A stretch of 5,664 bases of DNA from Chloroflexota bacterium (GCA_005879815.1 VBKA01000099.1:1-5664); one strand, 5' to 3'; shown: positions 1 to 5,664, counted from the stretch's first letter. Translations and numbers: made by a program. Notes: generated by a model not told the origin, from the letters alone.

Positions 1-43
1 CCTACCGAAATGCGCCGGCGACAGCGGCCACGGGAGCCCTCAA

Positions 44-2692
44 CTAGGCCTCAGTTCCCCGGGCATAGGCGATCACGGCCTCAGGCTGCATCGAGCGGCC
101 CGCTGCGAGCGCTCGTTCGACGGCTTCGTCGCCAATGGCGGCGCGCGCAGCCCCGACCGGGTCGCCCACCAGCCGCGCGGTGGCGGGCGGCCTGACGGCA
201 CCGGACGCCTCGCGGGCCGCGGCGGCCGCACCCCAGAGCGTTGCAGCACGCTCGTGCCGTCCCATCTGCCCTTCGACCGCCGCCACCAGGAGGAGGGCAC
301 CGTTGATCACGAGATGGTTCCCGGCGGACACGGCCAGATCGATGGACCGGAGGTAGAGCACCTTGGCGCCATGCTTATCCCCGATGAACCGGTGACCATT
401 ACCCAAGACGATCATCGCCTCAATGGTCTCCCATCGATCGCCCACCTCCTCCGCCAGCGCCGCCGCACGCTGCAACACCGGCAGAGCAGTTGTTACATCG
501 CCACGCGCGATGGCCGTGACCATGCCGAGTCCACGCAGGGCCTTGGCGGACCCCCTCCGATCTCCCAACTCTTCCGCCACGCGCTGGCTCTCTCCAAAGA
601 GCTCGGCCGCTCGGTCCGGGTCCGCGTCGCCGCGGAGCACCGCACTCCACAGCAGCGCAAACCCGAGGTTGTAGAGACCGTCCATCTCTGCCGGTCGGTC
701 TCCGCTGCCCTGAACAAGGGGTAGCGCCTCCTCAGCGAGCTTTCGAGTCGCGTCGTGGTCGCCGTCCCACCAGGCCAGCCCGCTTGCCGCGCCCAACGCC
801 TTGCCGCGCACCACCCGCGAAGAATCGGAAAGCGCTAGCAAACGGTCCAGCACCCGGCGGCCTTCCCACATCGGTCCTCGCTGCTGCCAGTACCGCCAGA
901 AAGCGGTGGCGGTCCGGAGGCCGATGTCGGCCCGCCCGGCCTCGACGGCCCAATCCAGGGCCCGCCGCAGGTTGGGGAGTTCGCCTTCGCATCGATCCAG
1001 CCAGACGGCCTGCTCCTCTCTGGTCAGGTGAGGCTCTGCCTCCTCCGCGAATGCCAGGAAGAACAGCGCCATTCGGTCGTGGGTGGCATCGGCGTCGAAA
1101 TCGGTCCGCAGCCGGTCGGACGCGTATTCCAAAACTGTCTCGAGCATGCCAAAACGGGGCTCGCCATCAGGTGCCTCGCGTTGCCGGAGCAGGCTCTTGC
1201 CTACGAGCGCATTCATTGCCTGCAGCACGGAGGTGCCTGGCTCTTCGGGGTCGCCGACCGCCGAGGCACCTTCTAGCGAACAGCCCGCGGGAAAGACCGA
1301 GAGTCTCGCGAACAGGCGGCGTTCCAGCTCCTCGAGCAGGTCATAGCTCCATTCGATGGCAGCTCGCATCGTCATCTGCCTCTCCGGTCGCCCTCGCGAG
1401 GATGAGGTAAGCAGCGGGAGTCGACGGTCGAGACGGGTGACGATCGCCGCCGGGCTGAGGACGCGTATCTGTCCCGCGGCCAGCTCGATGGCCAGCGGCA
1501 GGCCGTCGAGCCGGGCGATGATGTCGGCAACGGCTGCTGCGTGCGCATCGGTCAATTCGAAGGCCGGTCGAACGGATCGAGCGCGTTCGACGAACAGGGC
1601 AACCGCTGCAGAGCCTGGCTCGCCGCTGATCTCGAAGGGCTGGAGGTCGAACTCCTGCTCTCCGTAGATACCCAGTGGCGTGCGGCTCGTAACGAGGATG
1701 CGTAGGTGCGGAGCTGCTGAGAGCAGGTCTTCGACGACTGGCGCGCCCTCGATCACCTGCTCGAAGTTGTCGAGGACTAGCAAGAGCTCCCGGTCGCGGA
1801 GGTGGGCGCGCACGGCGGTCAACGCGTCGCCGCCCGGATCGACACGGGCGCTCAGCGCCTGCGCGATCGCCAGGGGAATGAGCACCGGATCGCGGATGGG
1901 TGCGAGATCGACGAAGAACGCGCCGTCACTGTGTTCAGCGAGGAGGTCCGCGGCGACCCTGACCGCGACCCGGGTCTTTCCCGTGCCCCCGGCTCCGGTG
2001 AGCGTGACGAGCCGATGCGAGCGCACCAGCTCGGTCACTGCCGCCAGCTCCCGCTGGCGACCGATAAAGCTGGTCAGCTGTTCGGGCAGGTTGCCGGGAT
2101 GGATGTCGATCGTCTTGAGCGCGGGAAAGTCCGATGGCAGTCCGTCGACGTCCAGCTGCGAGATCCGTATCGGTGCCTCGAAGTCCTTCAGCCGATGCAG
2201 ACCCAGATCGCGGACGCGGATCCCCGACGCGAGAGATGGCTCGATGAGCGCGCGTGTCGAATCGGAGAGCAGCACCTGTCCGCCATGCCCAGCCGCGGCG
2301 ATGCGTGCGGCACGGTTGACGTCGAGACCTACGTAGCTGTCGCCGCCGCGCCGTCCCTCTCCCGTGTGCAGGCCCATGCGGACCCTGACCGTCGCTCCCT
2401 CCTGCCACTCCTCCCCTGCAAGGGCACGCTGCGCGGAAATGGCTGCAGCCAGGGCATCGGTCGCGGAGGAGAAGGCCGCGAAGAACGAGTCGCCCTCGGT
2501 GCTGATCTCGGTCCCTGCATGGTCGCGGATCGCAGATCGCATGATCTTCGAGTGCCTGGCGAGCAGACCCGCGTAGCCGTCAGCGAGCAGGGTCAGGATG
2601 CGAGTCGACCCTTCGATATCGGTGAACAGGAAGGTCACCGTTCCGGTCGGCAGCGCTCTCCTGGTTGATGCTCTCCTGGGCGTGAGAGGCAT
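44..2692 (-). CDS. Class III cyclase domain - NB-ARC ATPase - TPR signalling protein
   Basis: Large cytoplasmic multidomain sensor/regulator, 882 aa from the ATG at 2692; a GTG two codons upstream (2698) is the alternative start, and neither has a strong Shine-Dalgarno. Residues about 18-180 form a class III nucleotidyl cyclase homology domain: TVTFLFTDIEGST carries the first metal Asp (D25) and STEGDSFF the second (D68). Transition-state residues N126 and R130 are kept in VNRAARI. The substrate-specifying Lys and Asp positions are Ser64 and Ser119, so the product nucleotide is uncertain. Next comes a STAND-type NB-ARC ATPase: Walker A GAGGTGKTR (233-241), Walker B LLLVLDNFEQV (303-313), TSRTPL (335-340) and GLPLAIELAA (397-406). 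The rest, from about 590, is TPR-like helical repeats ending in the WGAAAAAREA-type tail of this family. No LuxR or other HTH follows, unlike several relatives. No signal peptide or membrane segment is seen. Architecture is confident; activity and ligand are unknown. Confidence 0.93.
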   Translation of the reverse strand: MPLTPRRASTRRALPTGTVTFLFTDIEGSTRILTLLADGYAGLLARHSKIMRSAIRDHAGTEISTEGDSFFAAFSSATDALAAAISAQRALAGEEWQEGATVRVRMGLHTGEGRRGGDSYVGLDVNRAARIAAAGHGGQVLLSDSTRALIEPSLASGIRVRDLGLHRLKDFEAPIRISQLDVDGLPSDFPALKTIDIHPGNLPEQLTSFIGRQRELAAVTELVRSHRLVTLTGAGGTGKTRVAVRVAADLLAEHSDGAFFVDLAPIRDPVLIPLAIAQALSARVDPGGDALTAVRAHLRDRELLLVLDNFEQVIEGAPVVEDLLSAAPHLRILVTSRTPLGIYGEQEFDLQPFEISGEPGSAAVALFVERARSVRPAFELTDAHAAAVADIIARLDGLPLAIELAAGQIRVLSPAAIVTRLDRRLPLLTSSSRGRPERQMTMRAAIEWSYDLLEELERRLFARLSVFPAGCSLEGASAVGDPEEPGTSVLQAMNALVGKSLLRQREAPDGEPRFGMLETVLEYASDRLRTDFDADATHDRMALFFLAFAEEAEPHLTREEQAVWLDRCEGELPNLRRALDWAVEAGRADIGLRTATAFWRYWQQRGPMWEGRRVLDRLLALSDSSRVVRGKALGAASGLAWWDGDHDATRKLAEEALPLVQGSGDRPAEMDGLYNLGFALLWSAVLRGDADPDRAAELFGESQRVAEELGDRRGSAKALRGLGMVTAIARGDVTTALPVLQRAAALAEEVGDRWETIEAMIVLGNGHRFIGDKHGAKVLYLRSIDLAVSAGNHLVINGALLLVAAVEGQMGRHERAATLWGAAAAAREASGAVRPPATARLVGDPVGAARAAIGDEAVERALAAGRSMQPEAVIAYARGTEA
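2655..2679 (-). repeat. 10-bp direct repeat in the cyclase gene's N-terminal codons
   Basis: GCTCTCCTGG (plus strand) occurs at 2655-2664 and 2670-2679, a 15-bp period. On the coding strand this is CCAGGAGAGC twice, in frame, giving a duplicated (P/T)RRA peptide before the cyclase domain. Each copy contains AGGAG, which resembles a Shine-Dalgarno, but no ATG, GTG or TTG lies at a useful distance before the conserved TVTFLFTD strand. It is probably a small in-frame duplication in a disordered leader. Confidence 0.5.
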
Positions 2693-2703
2693 GGCCACAC
2701 TCG

Positions 2704-2746
2704 GTGCGCGTCACGCACAGTCTGGCACGTGACCGCGGACAGCGGT
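2704..2746. promoter_or_regulatory. Two 5-5-5 inverted repeats in the divergent intergenic region
   Basis: Between the divergent cyclase/NB-ARC and DinB genes lie two perfect 5-bp inverted repeats, each with a 5-bp spacer: GTGCG-CGTCA-CGCAC at 2704-2718 and ACCGC-GGACA-GCGGT at 2732-2746. Their centres are 28 bp apart. Their place between two divergent starts suits operator sites, but the two half-site sequences differ, and 5-bp repeats arise by chance at this GC content. I see no convincing -10/-35 pair for either gene. Confidence 0.25.
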
Positions 2747-2828
2747 GAGGTGGGACACTGACGGGTGGCTGGCTTGATGAGCGGCTTGGACTCCGAGCTG
2801 TCGCGGACTAAAAACGAGGAGAGAGTCG

Positions 2829-3341
2829 TTGGAATCAGCCGCGAACACGTTGGTTCTCGAGGCGCTCCGCCATAACACCTGGGCGACCAAGCGACTTCTT
2901 GAGTTCTGCCGAAGCCTCCGGGGCGATCAGCTGGCGTCCGCCGGGGTGGGGACCTACGGCGGCATTCTGGCCACCTTCCACCACATCATCCGAGCCGATG
3001 CTGGCTATGTGTCGCGGATCATCGGCGTCCCCCGGTCTGCGCTGGCGAGCAGCGAAAGCGCGGACTTCGATGTACACGATAAGGCTGTCGATGAAACGGC
3101 ACGCCTCTGGGAGCAGTACCTGGCCCAGCCGGTCGACGCCGATCAGCTGCTGATTCTCGACGAAGGGGCATACGAGGCGCCCGCCAGCGTGCTCGTCGCA
3201 CAGGCGCTGCACCACGGGAACGCGCACCGCGAGCAGGTCTGCTCCATCCTGACCGGGCTTGGATTCGAGCCGCCGGACGTCCAGGCCTGGGCATGGGCCG
3301 ATGCGACGGGCCGCGGCCATGAGCGAACCCCGGACCGCTGA
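2829..3341 (+). CDS. DinB-family four-helix-bundle protein
   Basis: 170 aa, close to the usual DinB-family length. It starts at TTG 2829, preceded by GAGGA at 2816-2820 with an 8-nt spacer. An in-frame TGA at 2778-2780 with no ATG, GTG or TTG between makes this the first possible start. Family signs are HNTWAT near residues 15-20, FHHIIRAD at 50-57, and HHGNAHREQ at 128-136 followed by a CSILTxLG-like helix. The histidines H52 (or H51), H129 and H133 match the three-His metal site of the DinB/YfiT superfamily. Members are cytoplasmic; several are thiol-dependent transferases (mycothiol or bacillithiol) and many are uncharacterised, so the substrate here is unknown. The gene is divergent from the cyclase/NB-ARC gene and lies 56 bp before the CNBD gene on the same strand, probably as one transcript. 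No signal peptide or membrane segment is visible. Confidence 0.87.
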   Translation: MESAANTLVLEALRHNTWATKRLLEFCRSLRGDQLASAGVGTYGGILATFHHIIRADAGYVSRIIGVPRSALASSESADFDVHDKAVDETARLWEQYLAQPVDADQLLILDEGAYEAPASVLVAQALHHGNAHREQVCSILTGLGFEPPDVQAWAWADATGRGHERTPDR

Positions 3342-3354
3342 GCGCATCAGCGAC

Positions 3355-3381
3355 GGCCCCGCAGCAAGAGCCTTGGGGGCC
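3355..3381 (+). promoter_or_regulatory. Strong bulged hairpin just upstream of the CNBD gene
   Basis: The arms GGCCCC (3355-3360) and GGGGCC (3376-3381) are perfect reverse complements. Inside them, CAAG (3365-3368) pairs with CTTG (3372-3375) around an AGC loop, leaving a 4-nt bulge (3361-3364). The result is a 10-bp stem in all. It starts 13 nt after the DinB stop and ends 16 nt before the ATG at 3398. No U-tract follows, so a classic intrinsic terminator is unlikely. Position suggests an attenuator, an RNA-processing or stability element, or an effect on translation of the CNBD gene. The structure is seen in the sequence; the role is inferred. Confidence 0.45.
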
Positions 3382-3397
3382 ACCACCAGGGTTGAAT

Positions 3398-3922
3398 ATG
3401 GCTGCCCGCGGTTTTCTTGAGTGGCTTTCCCGGCGCATCTATGCTTCCGGTGCGGATCGGACCCTCCGGGCCCCTCTGCGTGTGGCACAGAGGAAGGCGG
3501 GGAAATTGGACTACAAGCTCGGTCTGCTGGAGCGTGTGCCGCTGTTCGGGGGGTTACCCCAAGCAGAGCTGGAGCATATCGCCCGAATCGTGGACGAGAA
3601 GGACGTCCCAGCGGGCACTGCGCTGACGCACGAGGGTCGCCACGAGGGCTACTTCTACATCATCGTCTCCGGTAGCGTGACCATCGAACGGGGTGGGCAG
3701 ACTATCAACACCATCGGCGACGGAGACTTCCTGGGGGAGATTGCACTGCTCGACGGCGGTCCCCGAACCGCGACGGCCACGACGCTATCGGACTGCCGCC
3801 TCCTTGCCGTGACACACCAGCGTTTCCAAGAGCTCCTGGATGCATCGCCAAGAATCCGCCGGGCCGTCCTCGAGGAGGTCGGTCAGCGTCTTCGTCACCT
3901 TGATTCCGAAGCAGTCATCTGA
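3398..3922 (+). CDS. Stand-alone cyclic-nucleotide-binding (CNBD/CAP_ED) protein
   Basis: 174 aa from ATG 3398, with CCAGG at 3386-3390 as a modest ribosome-binding site; an in-frame TTG at 3392 is the alternative. Residues about 1-38 are a basic, partly amphipathic leader (FLEWLSRRIY, then an Arg/Lys-rich stretch). Residues 43-165 are a cNMP-binding beta-roll. It opens with LLERVPLFGGLP, shows FYIIVSGSVTI at 86-96, and has the phosphate-binding cassette GDFLGEIALLDGGPRTAT at 109-126. Glu114 and Arg123 of the cassette, which contact the ribose and cyclic phosphate in CRP and PKA regulatory subunits, are both kept, so ligand binding is plausible. No HTH, kinase, channel or other output domain follows, so this is a bare CNBD, perhaps acting through a partner or through its leader. 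It lies downstream of the DinB gene and between two genes encoding cyclase-domain proteins, which makes a local signalling link attractive but unproven. Confidence 0.92.
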   Translation: MAARGFLEWLSRRIYASGADRTLRAPLRVAQRKAGKLDYKLGLLERVPLFGGLPQAELEHIARIVDEKDVPAGTALTHEGRHEGYFYIIVSGSVTIERGGQTINTIGDGDFLGEIALLDGGPRTATATTLSDCRLLAVTHQRFQELLDASPRIRRAVLEEVGQRLRHLDSEAVI

Positions 3923-4207
3923 TCGCGTCATGCCCGTGGAACCAAGTGCCGGAGGACAACAGTGATCGCGTCCGCGTTGACTTCGGCATCCCATCCCGCA
4001 GGTCCGCATCGATACCCGAAACCCAGACCTTTTACATCGACCGAGCAGCGCAGCTACAGCAGTCTCTGAACCCCGTGCTAGGCGGATTCCCTAGAATGGA
4101 TCCCAGGGCATGCGAGCAGGCTGGGCACCCCTCCATAACGTGGGGGACTGGTTGTCCGTGCTGGTGATCGTGGCGGTGGGCAAAGCGATGACGCCGCAGT
4201 TATGCGG
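3923..4207. other. Convergent intergenic region without a confident gene
   Basis: These 285 bp separate the 3' ends of the CNBD gene (plus) and the NTF2-like gene (minus). No recognised domain is encoded in any frame. Short structures are present: CTAGG/CCTAG at 4078-4082 and 4090-4094, CCCAG/CTGGG at 4102-4106 and 4121-4125, and the hairpin at 4194-4207. None has a T-tract. TGATCGCGTC occurs twice, at 3920-3929 and 3963-3972. One short reading frame at 3962 has a good ribosome-binding site and is listed separately. Confidence 0.6.
3962..4069 (+). CDS. Possible 35-aa small ORF with strong Shine-Dalgarno
   Basis: GTG at 3962 is preceded by GGAGG (3951-3955) with an ideal 6-nt spacer, and the frame runs to TGA at 4067-4069. 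It begins MIASALTSASHPAG and is rich in Ser, Pro and Arg, with no hydrophobic segment and no recognised motif. It starts 39 bp after the CNBD stop on the same strand and could be the last gene of that transcript. An overlapping frame in a different register, with GTG at 3946 and ending at 4167, encodes 73 aa but has a weaker ribosome-binding site. There is no homology evidence, and chance remains likely. Confidence 0.2.
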   Translation: MIASALTSASHPAGPHRYPKPRPFTSTEQRSYSSL

Positions 4208-4208
4208 T
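4193..4208. terminator. Weak hairpin at the 3' end of the NTF2-like gene
   Basis: CCGCA (4194-4198) and TGCGG (4203-4207) form a 5-bp stem around a GTTA loop, extendable by a G-U pair (4193/4208) that touches the stop codon of the minus-strand gene. The position directly after that stop suits a terminator or 3'-end element, but the stem is short and no U-tract follows on either strand. Confidence 0.22.
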
Positions 4209-4594
4209 CAGTTCGCGCGACGCCGGTAGAGCGCATTGACAACTAGCCAGCGGTCGCCAAAACGCGCCAGGTGCAAGTATTCATTGAATGGCTGCGAAAG
4301 GATTCTCACGCTCGCGACCTCGTCGTCTGCGTCGAGGATCGTGATCTCGAAGTCTCCGGCGTATTGGAGCTTTGGACCACCCATCGCATCGTCGATCAAG
4401 TCCCCGGCTGGAACCTCCCAAAGGGCGAGGTCTCCCGAGGCTGTATCCCGTACACGGCGCTTCGCCAAGTCAGGATGTAGGCAGCGACGCATTCGATCTG
4501 GATCCCCGTCTAGCCACGACTGCATGTAGTCGGCGGCCGCAGCGCGGATCCCCTCTCTGCGCGCCTCCTCGTGGCTAGCCTCGCGTTCGGTCAT
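4208..4594 (-). CDS. NTF2-like / putative lumazine-binding-like small protein
   Basis: 128 aa from ATG 4594, with GGAG on the coding strand (plus 4605-4608) 10 nt upstream. An in-frame ATG at 4687 would add 31 residues and overlap the upstream gene by 14 bp. That extension is Pro/Asp/Arg-rich and lies outside the domain, so I prefer 4594. Family signs are AAADYMQSWLDGDPDRM at about 19-35, CLHPDLAKR at 38-46, and the C-terminal strands ASVRILSQPFNEYLHLARFGDRW then VVNALY. These match the SnoaL/NTF2-like cone fold of the 'putative lumazine-binding' family. That name is historical: most members have no proven ligand or reaction. No signal peptide or membrane segment is visible. It lies 79 bp downstream of the hydrolase-cyclase gene on the same strand, probably co-transcribed. 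Confidence 0.83.
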   Translation of the reverse strand: MTEREASHEEARREGIRAAAADYMQSWLDGDPDRMRRCLHPDLAKRRVRDTASGDLALWEVPAGDLIDDAMGGPKLQYAGDFEITILDADDEVASVRILSQPFNEYLHLARFGDRWLVVNALYRRRAN

Positions 4595-4673
4595 GCCGGT
4601 AAGTCTCCGACCTCGGCGCGCCATCAGCAATGCGACTGCGGAGGGGTCGCATGGATCCGGGTCGCCGGGTCCT

Positions 4674-5664
4674 CTACAGTCGCACAACTGCGAGCAGCGG
4701 CCAGTTGCCGGGAATCCCCTTCAGCGCATGAACGCCCCGGTCCTCGAGTTCGATCCCCGAACCCGCAATCAGATCGCGAACCGTCCCAGAGACAAGTACC
4801 TCGCCAGACCGAGCCTCAGCGGCCACCCGCGCACCGGTGTGGACCGCGATACCTCCAAGCTTGCCGCCGATGAGTTCGCACTCCCCGGTATGCAATCCAG
4901 CTCGGATCTCCAGGCCGAGCGCATGCAGACCATCGCGGATTGCGCACGCGCAGCGGATCGCTCGAGCCGGTCCGTCGAAAGTCGCCAGGAACCCGTCGCC
5001 CGCCGTGTCAACCTCCTGTCCCCGCCAGCGAGCAAGCTCCCTGCGCACGAGAGCATGGTGTGCCTCGAGCAGGTCACGCCAGCGGCGATCACCGAGGTCT
5101 GCCGCACGCTCGGAGGAGCCAACGATATCGGTCACCAAGACAGTGGCCAGCACGCGGTCCGGGGTTGGGCCGTGCCGCACCCCAGTCAGAAACTCCTCAA
5201 CCTCGTCGAGGATCTGGTCGGCATCAATCCACGGGAGATGGTCTTCCCCGGTGAGCTCGACAAAGCGCGCGTCCGGAATGCGATCGGCGATGTACTGGCC
5301 CTCTTCTGGTCGCGAGTCACGGTCGCCCTGGCGGTGCAGAACCAGGGTCGGCAATCGGATGCTAGGAAGGATGCTGCGCACATCGATGCGGCTGTTCATG
5401 AGGATTAGCGCGCGGGCAGCCCCAGGGCTTGCAGAGGCCCTCGCTCGTGTACGCCACCATGCCGTGAGGGCAGCGTCGGCGTTTGGCGCCATGGTGCCCA
5501 GGTCCGATTCGAGACCCCACGTGCTCTCGACCTCGTCGGCGTATGCCTGACGCTGTTCCCAAGTCGCGGCCCACGGATAATCGTCGTCTGGTTCGCTTCG
5601 ATGGGCATACGTGCCATACAGAACCAGCGCTGTCGTTCGGTCCGGGTAGGTTGCGGCGAAGAGA
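4674..5664 (-). CDS. Alpha/beta hydrolase - class III cyclase fusion (5' end beyond window)
   Basis: The frame is open from the stop at 4674-4676 to the window edge, giving 330 codons of a longer gene. It resembles mycobacterial Rv1900c (LipJ). The first in-window residues read LFAATYPDRTTALVLYGTYA, the segment just after the nucleophile elbow in this family, so the catalytic Ser should lie roughly 8 residues beyond the edge. The other two triad residues are visible: Asp in LVLHRQGDRD (codon 5322-5324) and His in GEDHLPW (codon 5238-5240). The cyclase domain begins at about 5144 with TVLVTDIVGSSE (first metal Asp at 5127-5129). It continues with EVDTAGDGFLATF (second metal Asp at 4995-4997) and ends in ALKGIPGNWPLLAV. 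The Lys and Asp specificity positions are instead Asp and Lys (codon 4860-4862). The transition-state Asn is His (4839-4841), while Arg is kept (4827-4829). The ATG at 5492 is internal. Hydrolase substrate and cyclase activity are unknown. Confidence 0.93.
   Translation of the reverse strand, partial: LFAATYPDRTTALVLYGTYAHRSEPDDDYPWAATWEQRQAYADEVESTWGLESDLGTMAPNADAALTAWWRTRARASASPGAARALILMNSRIDVRSILPSIRLPTLVLHRQGDRDSRPEEGQYIADRIPDARFVELTGEDHLPWIDADQILDEVEEFLTGVRHGPTPDRVLATVLVTDIVGSSERAADLGDRRWRDLLEAHHALVRRELARWRGQEVDTAGDGFLATFDGPARAIRCACAIRDGLHALGLEIRAGLHTGECELIGGKLGGIAVHTGARVAAEARSGEVLVSGTVRDLIAGSGIELEDRGVHALKGIPGNWPLLAVVRL

Noticed and set aside
13..28. GC-rich self-complementary stretch downstream of the cyclase/NB-ARC stop as a terminator
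   Set aside because: Only a 4-bp stem (GCCG/CGGC) can be drawn, with no T-tract on the minus strand.
1802..2668. Long plus-strand open frame (288 codons) opposite the cyclase/NB-ARC gene
   Set aside because: It is antisense to a clearly conserved domain protein, its translation has no recognisable motif, and long antisense frames are expected at this GC content.
2704..2718. Inverted repeat as a CRP-type (TGTGA-N6-TCACA) site
   Set aside because: The half-sites and spacing do not fit the CRP consensus, and the local CNBD protein has no DNA-binding domain.
2786..2812. TTGGAC (2786-2791) and ACTAAA (2807-2812) as a promoter for the DinB gene
   Set aside because: The 15-bp spacing is short, the -10 match is poor, and transcription would start within the Shine-Dalgarno at 2816-2820.
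2835..3488. Minus-strand open frame (217 codons) across the DinB gene and the next gap
   Set aside because: It is antisense to DinB motifs and to a gap holding a hairpin, with no recognised domain.
3920..3972. Duplicate TGATCGCGTC (3920-3929 and 3963-3972) as an attachment-site or transposon footprint
   Set aside because: Only 10 bp, with no integrase, transposase or flanking inverted repeats nearby; chance is sufficient.
4593..5408. Plus-strand open frame (271 codons) opposite the hydrolase-cyclase gene
   Set aside because: The opposite strand encodes recognisable hydrolase and cyclase motifs throughout; this frame is a shadow.
44..5664. A complete antiphage (Pycsar-like or STAND/Avs) system
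   Set aside because: The CNBD protein has no membrane, TIR or nuclease effector, and the NB-ARC protein has no nuclease or protease domain; the architectures fit housekeeping-type signalling families better.

Overview
The window is GC-rich, with high third-position GC in the real reading frames. It carries families that are expanded in soil Actinomycetota and Chloroflexota: multidomain class III cyclase / NB-ARC / TPR proteins and alpha/beta-hydrolase-cyclase fusions of the mycobacterial Rv1900c (LipJ) type. I favour a chromosomal segment from one of those phyla but cannot choose between them. I see no rRNA, tRNA, CRISPR, transposase or phage gene.

Layout: (1) 44-2692, minus strand: a large signalling protein with an N-terminal class III cyclase domain, a central NB-ARC (STAND) ATPase and C-terminal TPR-like helices. 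(2) 2693-2828: a divergent intergenic region with two short inverted repeats. (3) 2829-3341, plus strand: a DinB-family four-helix protein with a TTG start and a clear Shine-Dalgarno. (4) A 56-bp gap holding a strong bulged hairpin, then 3398-3922, plus strand: a stand-alone cyclic-nucleotide-binding (CNBD) protein. (5) 3923-4207: a convergent intergenic region without a confident gene. (6) 4208-4594, minus strand: a small NTF2-like / putative lumazine-binding-like protein. (7) 4674 to the window end, minus strand: an alpha/beta hydrolase fused to a class III cyclase. Its 5' end, including the predicted nucleophilic serine, lies beyond the window.

The common theme is cyclic nucleotide signalling. 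Two proteins with cyclase homology domains flank a CNBD protein whose phosphate-binding cassette keeps its Glu and Arg. Both cyclase domains keep the two metal-binding Asp residues but lack the Lys/Asp pair that selects adenine in canonical adenylate cyclases. One has Ser/Ser at these positions; the other has Asp/Lys plus an Asn-to-His change at the transition-state position. The nucleotide they make, if any, is therefore open. A local 'cyclase to CNBD' circuit is an inference from proximity and residue conservation; the sequence does not prove it. The genes are otherwise of known families, and I do not see a clear new system.
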